The notes below the pieces were generated by a model. It made no database searches. It had not been told where the DNA came from and saw nothing but the letters and a program-made list of their open reading frames with translations. 43,755 bases of DNA from Chromatiales bacterium (GTDB taxonomy: Bacteria > Pseudomonadota > Gammaproteobacteria > Chromatiales > Chromatiaceae), in the NCBI GenBank assembly GCA_028278145.1, contig JANQEV010000123.1, positions 1 to 43,755 on the forward strand, given 5' to 3'. A program made the translations under genes and the position numbers. Shown here piece after piece: positions 17,422 through 26,312 of the stretch; position 1 is the first letter of the stretch, and every line of letters starts with the position of its first letter.

Positions 17422-18096
17422 ATGTTGAGATTAAGATCATTTCTGTGCTTGCTAGGCATTCTTTGTCTCGTAGACCCAGCCTGGGCAGTGGATATTGCCG
17501 CAGACCCATTTGCAGGAGCGATACAACTCAAATCTGATGTGGCAAATGGAAAGGCCGAATTCCAGCGTCGCTGTGCCCAATGCCACGGTGAGAATGCCTG
17601 GGGCTCCTACGATGGTGAATTTCCACAACTAGCGGGACAACACCGTAGCGTCATCATCAAGCAGCTGGCGGATATTCACCAGGGAACCAGAAGCAACCCC
17701 AAGATGATTCCAATCGTGATACAGCTATCCAATGAATCTTCTCAGCTAATTGCCGATGTTGCGGGCTATCTGGAGACTGTGCTGATGAATCCAGAACCGG
17801 AGATTGGTGATGGCGACAACCTGGAGGTCGCTGCAGCAGTGTATGAGTCACGCTGTGCCGAGTGTCATGGCGTCAGGGGTGAAGGGGATGCCAGTAAATT
17901 CTATCCGCTGGTTCAGGGGCAACACTACGAATATATGTTACGAGAACTGCAGTGGCTGCGTGATGGCCAGCGTAAGAATGCCAATCAGGAGATGGTTGAG
18001 CAGATTAAAGAGATGGATGACCGGCAGTTGGCATCCCTGGCTGATTTTCTCTCCCGCCTGATGCCCCCGGAGGATAGATTAGGCGAGGAGCAGTAA
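17422..18096 (+). CDS. Dihaem cytochrome c, c4 type
   Basis: 224 aa with an N-terminal signal peptide (FLCLLGILCL, cleavage likely after AWA). Two class-I haem domains each carry CxxCH: CAQCH near residue 50 and CAECH near residue 150. Probable Met ligands are in NPKMIPI and NANQEMVEQ. Two tandem domains of this size, the QLAGQH/LVQGQH repeats and YLETVL/FLSRL ends fit cytochrome c4, a periplasmic electron carrier to terminal oxidases. GTG 17419 is an alternative start; no strong ribosome site is visible for either. It converges with the ion channel gene. Confidence 0.87.
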   Translation: MLRLRSFLCLLGILCLVDPAWAVDIAADPFAGAIQLKSDVANGKAEFQRRCAQCHGENAWGSYDGEFPQLAGQHRSVIIKQLADIHQGTRSNPKMIPIVIQLSNESSQLIADVAGYLETVLMNPEPEIGDGDNLEVAAAVYESRCAECHGVRGEGDASKFYPLVQGQHYEYMLRELQWLRDGQRKNANQEMVEQIKEMDDRQLASLADFLSRLMPPEDRLGEEQ

Positions 18097-18113
18097 CTTT
18101 CAACGGCACCGGC

Positions 18114-18911
18114 CTAAGCTTTTTTCTCCAGAATAATCTGCTTTAACTCCCTGATCTCTCGCTGCAGGTCCTCTATTGTAGGGTCATTGGCGTGCTTCAA
18201 TGCCTTTGCCTTGGCATGCTCTTCTTCCATGACGTTGACTACGATTCCAATCACCATGTTCAAGAAGGCAAAGGCGGTAAAGAAGATAAAAGAGAGATAA
18301 AAGATCCAGCTTAACGGATAGACCTCCATTGTCTCGTACTGCACATCGGTCCAGTCCTCAAAGGTCATTACCCGGAATAGGGTCAGCATGGCGATGGCAA
18401 TATTACCCCATAGCTGAGGGTTGATCTGGTTGAATAGAAAACTGCCGATGGCGGCATAGATATAGAAGATGATGAACATCAGCAGCATCACATAGCCAAG
18501 CTGGGGCAACGCCTTAATCAGGCTGCTAATAAGTATTCTCAACTCAGGTATTACCGATATCATCCGCAATACCCTGAAGACCCGGACCAGTCTGGCTAGC
18601 AGAGCCATGTCTGAGTTATCGATGGGTATCAGGCTGATGGCGACCACAAGGGTGTCGAACAGATTCCAACCATTATGTAAAAATCTGCGTTTATCAGGTT
18701 CTGCTATGAAGCGGATGGTGATTTCAACTAGAAAAAACAGGGTGATAAATACATCCAGAAATTCGGTAAAGGTGATAGCGTTATCAGGTAAGTCATAAGT
18801 TTTTGCCCCGATTTGCAGGGCGGAAATAATTATGATGAAGATAACAAACAGCTCAAAAGCACGATTGCTTTTTAATCTGAAAAAATTATTCTGAAGTGCT
18901 ACGTAGTTCAT
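18114..18911 (-). CDS. Voltage-gated ion channel, BacNav-like, with acidic (calcium-like) filter
   Basis: 265-aa single-domain six-transmembrane channel, expected to form a tetramer. S1-S3 carry acidic residues (FFLVEITIRF, NLFDTLVV). The S4 voltage sensor has Arg at every third position: R107, R110, R113, R116. The pore has TLFRVMTFEDWTD, with filter residues T183-F-E185-D186-W187-T-D189. S6 is followed by a cytoplasmic helix ending in a heptad-like coiled coil (IEDLQREIRELKQIILEKK), as in NaChBac relatives. The classical sodium filter is TLESWS(M/x); the acidic pattern here resembles calcium-selective variants. Gating and ion choice are inferred. Confidence 0.85.
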   Translation of the reverse strand: MNYVALQNNFFRLKSNRAFELFVIFIIIISALQIGAKTYDLPDNAITFTEFLDVFITLFFLVEITIRFIAEPDKRRFLHNGWNLFDTLVVAISLIPIDNSDMALLARLVRVFRVLRMISVIPELRILISSLIKALPQLGYVMLLMFIIFYIYAAIGSFLFNQINPQLWGNIAIAMLTLFRVMTFEDWTDVQYETMEVYPLSWIFYLSFIFFTAFAFLNMVIGIVVNVMEEEHAKAKALKHANDPTIEDLQREIRELKQIILEKKA

Positions 18912-19189
18912 GGGCTAAATAAATCTCGAAAAATGCTCTCTATCTTGAAATCAGGGATTCGGATTGTACTCCAAACTAACTGTTGTATCTTGGGAAAATA
19001 TATGGCATCCAGGTTATTGTCAGTTGAATACCAGAGTCATCTATCGATTCTATGGTTGACCAGCAATCGTGCCTGAGTACCATTCTGTGCGATAGTTTAT
19101 AGATGATCTCAGGCCACTTTTGTTCCCGATATCGCATCTGGATGGCTAGTATATAGGTTAGGAATACACATAGCGGTGAAATTACTTTG
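18912..19189. other. Intergenic region, no recognisable element
   Basis: Divergent gap of about 280 bases between the channel gene (minus) and the ACP/AMP-ligase/PlsC gene (plus). I see no convincing promoter, repeat or RNA gene. Confidence 0.4.
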
Positions 19190-22006
19190 ATGTCAGATAC
19201 TTCTCCTCAGCCTTCGAATAATCAGGACCAAGCCGGTAGACGGGTACTGGAGATAGTTGATGGTTTGGTGCGTGAGGTCACCCCAAAACTGCGTAAAGAC
19301 TATCAGCTGAGTGCGGAATCGAGATTTGACAGCGATCTTGGTCTGGACAGTCTCGCCCGTTCGGAACTGCTGGTTCGTATTGAAAGTGAGTTCGATGTGG
19401 AGCTGCCTGCAGATGCCATCAAGGTGGAAACACCACAGGCCCTGCTCCAGGCTATAATCTCTGCCAGGAGCCAGAAACGGGAGGCTAGCAGCTGGGAACC
19501 CTTCCCCTTACCAGAAACAGTTACCAGCACACCATCAGCTTGCACCACACTCAATGAGGTGTTGGATTGGAATCTGCAGCAACATGGTGATCGGGTACAT
19601 ATCTACCTGTATGGCGATGAAAACGAGCCACAGCCCATTACCTATAAAGATCTGGACCAAGGTGCGCGTGCGATCGCTGCCGGACTGTTGGGGCTGGGTG
19701 TCAGGCCGGGAGATTCAGTTGCCCTGATGCTGCCCAGTAGCATGGATTACTTCTGTGCGTTTTTCGGCATCCTGTATGCTGGGGCGGTACCGGTACCAAT
19801 CTACCCACCGGTGCGAGCCTCGCAACTGGAGGAGCATCTGCGCCGCCATGGCCGCATCCTGACCAGTGCGGAGGCCGTGGTGCTGATAACTGTGCCGGAA
19901 GCCCGTGCGGCCGCACACCTGCTACGTGCAGAGGCCCCAAGGATCAAGCATATAGAAACCGTGGCCGGGATCTCGCAACAGGGTACTCGGCCCCCGACAG
20001 AGTGGCCAAATCCGCGTGCTGACGATCTGGCGCTACTGCAGTACACCTCCGGTAGTACTGGTGATCCCAAGGGTGTGATGCTGACCCATGGGCATCTGCT
20101 GGCCAACATCCGTGCCATGGGTGAGTGGCTGGAGGTTACGTCTCAGGATGTGTTCGTTAGCTGGCTGCCCCTCTATCACGACATGGGCCTGATAGGTGCC
20201 TGGCTGGGTAGCCTCTATTACGCCATGCCGCTTGTGGTCATGTCGCCACTCGCCTTCCTGTCGCACCCTTTGCACTGGCTGCGTGCCATCCAGCGTCACC
20301 GGGGGACCATATCCGGTGGTCCAAATTTCGGCTTTGAGTTGTGTCTGCGCGCGGCTAGATCAGGCGATCTGGAGGGACTGGATCTAAGCAGTTGGCGAGC
20401 TGCCTTTAATGGTGCCGAGCCGGTAAGCCCCGTGACCCTGGAGCGGTTCTGGCAGCGCTTTGGCGATTATGGTCTGCAGAAGGGTGCCTTGATGCCGGTG
20501 TATGGAATGGCTGAAGCCTCCTTGGGACTGACGTTTCCGCGTGCAGGGAGCGGTACACATATCGATCGGGTAGACCGGGATGCGTTCACCCATTCTGCCA
20601 TGGCCAGACCCAGTGATGCTGACTCAGCACTTGCCTTCGTTGGATGCGGAGTCCCACTGCCGGGCTTTGAGGTGCGTATCGTTGATGATGCCAGTAGAAA
20701 GTTGCCAGAGCGGCGAGAAGGGCATATCCAGTTCCGCGGGCCTTCCGCCACTTCCGGTTATGCAAACAATCCCAAGGCCACCAACGCGCTGTTTGATGGC
20801 GACTGGCTGTGTACCGGTGACCGGGGTTATCTGGTGGAAGGAGAGCTGTTTGTCACCGGGCGTGTCAAGGATGTCATCGTTCGTGGTGGCCGGAATATCT
20901 ACCCCTATGAACTGGAGGAAGCGGTAGGTGGTGTCTCAGGTGTACGCAAGGGATGCGTAGCCGCATTCGGCTCTCCCAATGCCTCGACTGGTGTGGAGGA
21001 GTTGGTGGTAGTTGCTGAGACACGGGAGACCGATCAGGCCGTTCTGCCAGATATGGAGCAGGCGGTTCGTGAATCTGTCATAGACGTGGTGAATATCCCT
21101 CCTGACGTCATTCGACTCGTTCCTCCCCACAGCGTGCTCAAAACCTCCAGCGGCAAAATTCGCCGGGCAGCAACCCGTCAGCGTTTTCAGACCGGAACCC
21201 TGGGAGCAAAACCGGCTGCAGTTTGGTGGCAGATAGCACGGCTTGGAGTGGCAACACTAAATGCCAGATCGAAGGGACTTGTACGAAAGCTGGGTGAGTG
21301 GTTCTATGCTATCTATGCTTGGGCTGTTTTCACAATTATGGTGATTCCAGCCTGGCTGTTGGTGGCGCTGCTACCGAGGAGACAATGGCGTTGGCTGGCG
21401 GTGCGAATCGCAGCCAGGGTGGCTGCACTGCTTGCCGGAATTCGTATCGACCTGAGGGGTAGGGACAACTTACCCACAGATGGTGGGTATGTGTTAGTGG
21501 CAAACCACGCCAGCTATCTGGATGCATTACTTTTGACCGCGACACTGCCCCACGACTACTCCTATCTTGCAAAGCGTGAGCTGTTACATAACTTTTTTGC
21601 CCGTATTGGGCTGCAGAGGCTTGGTGGGCTGTTTGTCGAGCGTACGGATGCCAAGCGGGCGACGGAAGACACAGAGAGTGTGATCGCTGCTGCTAACGCC
21701 GGTGAGCGACTGGGCGTATTCCCGGAGGGCGGAATGAGAAGCGGTGCAGGTCTGCGCCCATTCCGCATGGGCGCATTTATGGCTTCCGCCAACAGCGGTC
21801 TGCCGGTCGTCCCAGTGGCGATACGTGGGACCAGGAAAATACTGGGAAATGATCAGTGGTTCCCGCGCCTGGGTAGGGTTCAGATAGCGATTGGTTCCTG
21901 TATAACACCATCAGGCTCTGGTTGGGAGGCAGCACTGGAGCTGCGGAATCGTAGTCGTGACTTTATTCTTGCGCATTGTGGGGAGCCAGATGTGGCAGAA
22001 GGATAG
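19190..22006 (+). CDS. ACP - fatty acyl-AMP ligase - PlsC acyltransferase fusion
   Basis: 938-aa three-domain protein. Residues about 15-95 are an acyl carrier protein with LGLDSLAR, Ser54 being the phosphopantetheine site. Residues about 120-680 are an AMP-forming ligase (QYTSGSTGDPKGV near 283, SWLPLYHDMGLIG, GRVKDVIVRGGRNIYPYELE, LKTSSGKIRR), closest in wording to fatty acyl-AMP ligases that load ACPs. After membrane-associating hydrophobic segments (AVFTIMVIPAWLLVALL), the C-terminus is a PlsC acyltransferase with NHASYLD (His773), LFVERTDAKRA and FPEGGMRSG. The protein could activate a fatty acid, load its own ACP and pass the chain to a lysophospholipid or another acceptor. ATG 19190 is chosen over TTG 19187. 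Monocistronic as far as visible. Confidence 0.85.
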   Translation: MSDTSPQPSNNQDQAGRRVLEIVDGLVREVTPKLRKDYQLSAESRFDSDLGLDSLARSELLVRIESEFDVELPADAIKVETPQALLQAIISARSQKREASSWEPFPLPETVTSTPSACTTLNEVLDWNLQQHGDRVHIYLYGDENEPQPITYKDLDQGARAIAAGLLGLGVRPGDSVALMLPSSMDYFCAFFGILYAGAVPVPIYPPVRASQLEEHLRRHGRILTSAEAVVLITVPEARAAAHLLRAEAPRIKHIETVAGISQQGTRPPTEWPNPRADDLALLQYTSGSTGDPKGVMLTHGHLLANIRAMGEWLEVTSQDVFVSWLPLYHDMGLIGAWLGSLYYAMPLVVMSPLAFLSHPLHWLRAIQRHRGTISGGPNFGFELCLRAARSGDLEGLDLSSWRAAFNGAEPVSPVTLERFWQRFGDYGLQKGALMPVYGMAEASLGLTFPRAGSGTHIDRVDRDAFTHSAMARPSDADSALAFVGCGVPLPGFEVRIVDDASRKLPERREGHIQFRGPSATSGYANNPKATNALFDGDWLCTGDRGYLVEGELFVTGRVKDVIVRGGRNIYPYELEEAVGGVSGVRKGCVAAFGSPNASTGVEELVVVAETRETDQAVLPDMEQAVRESVIDVVNIPPDVIRLVPPHSVLKTSSGKIRRAATRQRFQTGTLGAKPAAVWWQIARLGVATLNARSKGLVRKLGEWFYAIYAWAVFTIMVIPAWLLVALLPRRQWRWLAVRIAARVAALLAGIRIDLRGRDNLPTDGGYVLVANHASYLDALLLTATLPHDYSYLAKRELLHNFFARIGLQRLGGLFVERTDAKRATEDTESVIAAANAGERLGVFPEGGMRSGAGLRPFRMGAFMASANSGLPVVPVAIRGTRKILGNDQWFPRLGRVQIAIGSCITPSGSGWEAALELRNRSRDFILAHCGEPDVAEG

Positions 22007-22049
22007 GGTAGAGCTGGATTTCTTAATCCAAGCGGACCCCCTTAGATCT

Positions 22050-23054
22050 CTATCCGGTGATGATCTCCGCCAGTGCTTTTATGTGCGCGGCGGAACTGTT
22101 TAGAGCTGGAATATAGTGGTAGTCGCTGCCTCCTGCCTGAATAAAGTACTCCCTGTTTTCGGCTCCAATCTCCTCGATAGTCTCCAGGCAGTCGGTGGGA
22201 AAGCCAGGACAGATTACATGTACCTTGCTGATGCCTTTGTTTCCCCACTCTTTCAGTAGCTCGTCGGTATAGGGTTTGACCCACTCTTTACGCCCGATGC
22301 GGGACTGGAAGGAAACTGCCCACTGATCATCATTCAGCCCCAGTTCTTTTGCCAGCAGTCGTGCCGTGGTACGACATTCATCTGGATAGGGGTCGCCAGC
22401 AGTGTGGTAATCCTCTGGTATGCCGTGGAAGGACATCAGCAGTTTTTCCGGCGTGCCATGTTGCTGCCAGTAGTCCTGTACACTGGCAGCCAGGGCCTGT
22501 ATATAGGCTGGGTGGTCATGATAGTGACTGATGAATTCCAGATCAGGAATCCAACGCCACTGCTGTAGCTCCCTTGAGATAGCATCGAAGGTGGAGGCGG
22601 TGGTGGTGGCCGAGTACTGGGGGTAGAGTGGTATAACTACAACCCTTCGTGCATTGGTCTGGCGCAGTTGTTCCAGGCCGGTGGCAATGGACGGATTTCC
22701 ATAGCGCATGGCCAGTTCCACCTTTACTGGCTGCTCCATCTTCTGCTCCAGGAGCTGTTGTAATGCTGTTTCCTGTTCTCTGGATATGGTCAGCAGGGGA
22801 GAGCCCTGCTCGGTCCATACCTCGCGATATGTGGCCGCAGAGCGGGCCGGGCGGGTACGCAGGATGATACCGTGCAGTATCAACATCCATAGCAGGCGTG
22901 GCATCTCTATAACCCGCGGATCGCTGAGGAATTGTGCCAGATAGCGCCGGACGTCTGTGGTGGTGGGGGCATCCGGAGTCCCCAGGTTAACCAGTAGTAC
23001 CCCTAGGGTTTCAGGGTTTTCATTGCCGGGAAATGGGCCATGATACTGTGCCAT
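22050..23054 (-). CDS. hemH: Ferrochelatase
   Basis: 334-aa enzyme inserting Fe2+ into protoporphyrin IX, the last step of protohaem synthesis. Signatures: GVLLVNLGTPDAP at the N-terminus, SDPRVIE, VIPLYPQYSATTTAS, the catalytic-His stretch LMSFHGIP, YPDEC, FQSRIGRKEWVKPYTDE and ICPGFPTDCLETIEEI. Length is normal. It converges with the fusion gene upstream (44-base gap, no terminator seen) and diverges from copA. Confidence 0.95.
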   Translation of the reverse strand: MAQYHGPFPGNENPETLGVLLVNLGTPDAPTTTDVRRYLAQFLSDPRVIEMPRLLWMLILHGIILRTRPARSAATYREVWTEQGSPLLTISREQETALQQLLEQKMEQPVKVELAMRYGNPSIATGLEQLRQTNARRVVVIPLYPQYSATTTASTFDAISRELQQWRWIPDLEFISHYHDHPAYIQALAASVQDYWQQHGTPEKLLMSFHGIPEDYHTAGDPYPDECRTTARLLAKELGLNDDQWAVSFQSRIGRKEWVKPYTDELLKEWGNKGISKVHVICPGFPTDCLETIEEIGAENREYFIQAGGSDYHYIPALNSSAAHIKALAEIITG

Positions 23055-23079
23055 TGGATAGATCCTGGGTTATTGTTGT

Positions 23080-23290
23080 CTGTTTGATAAAGTAAGCAGT
23101 GTACACCATTTTATTCTTGTGGGAGGTGCGTTACGCGCCGAGCAGGTAGGCCGGGATAAGCTTAGCGTTTCCAGCATAGCGGTTGTTACAACGATAGGAT
23201 CTGGTCTATTGCCAGAAACGCTGTAGCTTATTCTGGCCTACGGTCGTGGCAGTTAATTGTGTTTGGGTGAGCATGCGTGGATAGTGAAAG
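23080..23290. repeat. Tandem duplication upstream of copA, copy 1
   Basis: 211 bases repeated at 23294-23503 with about 15 substitutions and one indel (roughly 92% identity by hand alignment); most changes are transitions and cluster inside the palindromes. It contains TTGATA (23084-23089), the dyad GTGTACAC (23099-23106), a REPIN-like palindrome pair (23146-23241), and a copy of the copA ribosome site and first codons, which here run into a stop after 10 codons (23277-23309). Confidence 0.9.
23146..23241. repeat. REPIN-like palindrome pair, copy 1
   Basis: Two REP-like hairpins in opposite orientation: 23150-23175 (GCCGGGATAAG...TTTCCAGC) and 23211-23237 (GCCAGAAACGC...TTATTCTGGC). The outer arms GTAGGCC and GGCCTAC close the unit and the centre holds GTTGT-T-ACAAC. 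The left hairpin of this copy is more decayed than in copy 2. Confidence 0.65.
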
Positions 23291-23293
23291 AAA

Positions 23294-23503
23294 CTGTTTG
23301 ATAAAGTAAGCAGTGTACACATTTTATTCTTGTGGGAGGTACGTTACGCACCGGGCAGGTAGGCCGGGATAAGCGTAGCGTTCCCGGCGTAATGGTTGTT
23401 ACAACGACAGGATCTGTTCCATTGCCAGAAACGCTGTAGTTTATTCTGGTCTACGGTCGTGGCAGTTGATTGTGTTTGGGTGAGCATGCGTGGATAGTGA
23501 AAG
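23294..23503. repeat. Tandem duplication upstream of copA, copy 2
   Basis: Second copy of the 23080-23290 unit. Its right end overlaps the start of copA, so it carries the functional ribosome site and start codon. TTGATA (23298-23303), GTGTACAC (23313-23320) and an AT-rich TTTTATTCT follow in the same order as in copy 1, with one base less between them; this could be the copA promoter. Confidence 0.9.
23359..23454. repeat. REPIN-like palindrome pair, copy 2
   Basis: Same arrangement as copy 1 with a better left hairpin: GCCGGGA and TCCCGGC arms (23363-23388), then GTTGT-T-ACAAC in the middle, then GCCAGAA/TTCTGGC (23424-23449). Outer arms are GTAGGCC and GGTCTAC. Confidence 0.65.
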
Positions 23504-25889
23504 TGGAATGAGTCTGAAACTTCCGGTGCAGGGTATGACCTGTGCCGCCTGTTCCACTCGCCTGGAAAATGTTCTGGGCAAGTTGCCCGGTATGGTTGAT
23601 GCCAGGGTCAGTCTGGCAACTGAGAGTGCAAGCCTTGATCTGGGAGTGGATGGTCCCGGAGTAGATGAGGTTGTGGCCACTATCAGCAAGGCCGGGTTTT
23701 CGGTTCCCACAGAATTGATTGAACTGGATATCAGCGGCATGACCTGTGCGGCTTGTTCCACCCGTCTGGAGAATGTCCTGGGCAAACAGCCCGGTGTGGA
23801 ACTGGCCGCTGTGAATCTGGCTACAGAAAAAGCAGCTATCACGATACATACAGGCGCCATCACCCAGGAAGATCTAATCGCTGTGGTAGCCCGTACCGGT
23901 TTCACTGCTACACCAGCCATAACCTCGGCCGAACAGAGGGAGGCTGCTGAGGCCAGGGCCCGGGAACAGAATCGACGGGAACAAAACCGCCTGATCATAT
24001 CTGTCCTGCTCACAGCTCCCTTGGCCCTACCCATGCTATTGCTGCTGTTTGGTGTGGAGTGGATGCTGGCGCCCTGGCTGCAGTTTGCCCTGGCTACACC
24101 GGTGCAGTTCTGGAGTGGTCGTCACTTCTACCTTGGGGCCTTCAAGTCTCTGCGGGGTGGTGCCGGCAATATGGATGTGTTGGTGGTGATGGGTACCAGT
24201 GCGGCCTGGGGTCTGAGTACCTATGTGGTACTCACCGGAGGTGCCGGTGGGCATCTCTATTTTGAAGCCTCGGCCATGATCATTACCCTGGTGCTGTTCG
24301 GCAAGTGGATGGAGGGTCGTGCCAAGCGTAGTGCCGCCTCTGCCATTCGTGCCCTGATGGATCTGAGACCGGAGACGGCCCGGGTGGAGTTGGATGGCAA
24401 GGTTATAGAAGTACCAGTGGAGAGTGTGCAACGGGGGGGCGTGGTCCTGGTGCGTCCGGGGGAGCGGCTGCCGGTAGATGGAATCATACTTGAAGGAATC
24501 AGCCAGCTGGATGAGTCCATGCTGACGGGAGAGAGCATGCCGGTTACTAAAGGTGAGGGTGATGAGGTAACCGGTGCCTCGGTCAATGGGGCCGGATTGT
24601 TACGCATCCAGGCTACTAATGTCGGTGCTGAGTCCACGCTGGCCCGTATCATCCGTTTGGTGGAGAATGCCCAGGCCAGCAAGGCCCCGGTGCAAAAACT
24701 GGTAGATAGAATTTCAGCCATCTTTGTGCCGGTAGTTGTGGCTATAGCCAGCATCACCTTCCTGATCTGGTGGCTGCTGGCGGGTGATGCCCAGTCTGGC
24801 TTTGTTGCTGCCATTGCCGTACTGGTTATCGCCTGTCCCTGTGCCCTGGGACTGGCTACTCCTACTGCCATTATGGTTGGCACCGGAGTGGCTGCGCGGG
24901 CCGGAATCCTGATCAAGGATGCCCAGGCCCTGGAGCTGGCCCACCACAGCAATACGGTGGTGTTTGATAAGACTGGTACCCTGACCAAGGGCGTGCCCAC
25001 AGTGGAACAACTGGTCTCTGCTTCGGGTGATGAATCCAGGTTGTTGCAGCTGGTGGCATCGGCCCAACAGGGTAGTGAGCACCCTCTGGCCCGGGCGGTA
25101 CTGAAACATGCTGAACTAAGTGAGGTTAAACTGTTAGCAGTACAAGGATTTACCAGCATCCCAGGTATGGGGCTGTTGGCAGAGGTGGACGGGCGTAAGT
25201 TGGTTATTGGTAATGAACGCCTGATGCAGGAGCAGGGTATTTCAATTGCTGCATTGCAAGATGAGGCCCGTACTATTGAGTCATATGGGCACACCCTGAT
25301 GTGGGTGGCAGAACAGGGTAATGACAATGCTGTCCTTGGGTACATATCGGTTACCGACCCAGTCAAGGATGGTGTTTCTGAGATGGTGCGGAATCTGGCG
25401 CAAAGGGGTGTAACTAGCATTCTGCTCAGTGGTGATAATCGTCATGCTGCTCAGTCAGTGGCTAATGCTATTGGTATTGATAAGGTTATTGCCGAGGTGC
25501 TTCCGGGTGACAAGGCGGCCGAGGTCGAGAGATTACGGACACAGGGGCTCATGGTAACAATGGTTGGCGACGGAATAAATGATGCCCCAGCCCTGGCTGC
25601 AGCAGATGTTGGTATGGCTATGGGAACAGGTACCGATGTAGCCATGCATACTGCAGGTATCACCTTGATGCGTGGAGATCCCAGGCTGGTGGAAGCTGCT
25701 TTATCTATTTCTCATGCCACCTACAGTAAGATCAGCCAGAACCTGTTCTGGGCCTTGATCTACAATATTATCGCCATTCCTGCTGCTGCCTCCGGAATAC
25801 TCAATCCGGTGATTGCCGGTGCTGCCATGGCCATGTCATCAGTGAGTGTTGTGAGCAACTCCCTGTTGTTACGTCGACACAAGTTGTAG
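23490..25889 (+). CDS. copA: Copper-exporting P1B-type ATPase
   Basis: 799-aa copper pump of the inner membrane. Two N-terminal HMA domains each hold GMTCAAC (Cys18/21 and Cys86/89) within a nearly identical [17 protein letters not shown], suggesting recent domain duplication. Further on: TGES actuator loop ([12 protein letters not shown]), the metal-site CPC at 449-451 in [14 protein letters not shown], the phosphorylation site DKTGTLT (Asp493), HPLA and [14 protein letters not shown] 23490 is preceded by GGGTGAG and is my choice; ATG 23508 (MSLKLP) is possible but has only a GGA touching it. The gene start lies inside a duplicated segment. A cognate chaperone follows at 26001. Confidence 0.94.
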   Translation: MDSESGMSLKLPVQGMTCAACSTRLENVLGKLPGMVDARVSLATESASLDLGVDGPGVDEVVATISKAGFSVPTELIELDISGMTCAACSTRLENVLGKQPGVELAAVNLATEKAAITIHTGAITQEDLIAVVARTGFTATPAITSAEQREAAEARAREQNRREQNRLIISVLLTAPLALPMLLLLFGVEWMLAPWLQFALATPVQFWSGRHFYLGAFKSLRGGAGNMDVLVVMGTSAAWGLSTYVVLTGGAGGHLYFEASAMIITLVLFGKWMEGRAKRSAASAIRALMDLRPETARVELDGKVIEVPVESVQRGGVVLVRPGERLPVDGIILEGISQLDESMLTGESMPVTKGEGDEVTGASVNGAGLLRIQATNVGAESTLARIIRLVENAQASKAPVQKLVDRISAIFVPVVVAIASITFLIWWLLAGDAQSGFVAAIAVLVIACPCALGLATPTAIMVGTGVAARAGILIKDAQALELAHHSNTVVFDKTGTLTKGVPTVEQLVSASGDESRLLQLVASAQQGSEHPLARAVLKHAELSEVKLLAVQGFTSIPGMGLLAEVDGRKLVIGNERLMQEQGISIAALQDEARTIESYGHTLMWVAEQGNDNAVLGYISVTDPVKDGVSEMVRNLAQRGVTSILLSGDNRHAAQSVANAIGIDKVIAEVLPGDKAAEVERLRTQGLMVTMVGDGINDAPALAAADVGMAMGTGTDVAMHTAGITLMRGDPRLVEAALSISHATYSKISQNLFWALIYNIIAIPAAASGILNPVIAGAAMAMSSVSVVSNSLLLRRHKL

Positions 25890-26000
25890 ATTTAGAAAAA
25901 CCTGCGGAATGCAGTAGCCTGAATCTGGTTGTTTGCTGTTACTCTGAATAGAATGTTATTGCCATCAGCAGTTTTTATTAAATTTTGATTGGAGTGTGCA

Positions 26001-26204
26001 ATGTCAAAGACATATGTGGTGAAGGGTATGAGTTGCGGTGGCTGTGCCGGTTCTGTGGAGCAGGCCATTAAGGCTGTGGCTCCTGCGGCTTCTGTAGAAG
26101 TGATGCTGGATGGAGGGCTGGTGAAGGTGGAAGGGGTAGAAGATGATTCCCTGGTGCAGAAGGCGGTTGAAGATGCGGGGTTTACCTTTGAAGGTGAGGC
26201 CTGA
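26001..26204 (+). CDS. copZ: Copper chaperone, HMA domain
   Basis: 67-aa single HMA domain protein with the metal-binding GMSCGGCAGSVEQAI near the N-terminus (CxxC). Such proteins carry Cu(I) in the cytoplasm and hand it to the CopA HMA domains. ATG 26001 follows GGAG at 6 bases. It lies 111 bases after copA on the same strand, so it may share its transcript or have its own promoter. The protein is acidic at its C-terminal half. A mercury chaperone is a less likely reading because the neighbour is CopA. Confidence 0.88.
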   Translation: MSKTYVVKGMSCGGCAGSVEQAIKAVAPAASVEVMLDGGLVKVEGVEDDSLVQKAVEDAGFTFEGEA

Positions 26205-26312
26205 GGCTATAGGTCTGTACCTACCCTGTAGTTGATTTCCCATAGAATGGGTCTTAGTCAGGTTAGAAATTCTATTCGTTTGTAGTTGAACAGCATAAAC
26301 ATGGAGTGCCAA

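Noticed and set aside
23055-23489. CRISPR or short tandem array
   Set aside because: Only two long direct copies with internal palindromes; no short regularly spaced repeats or spacers.
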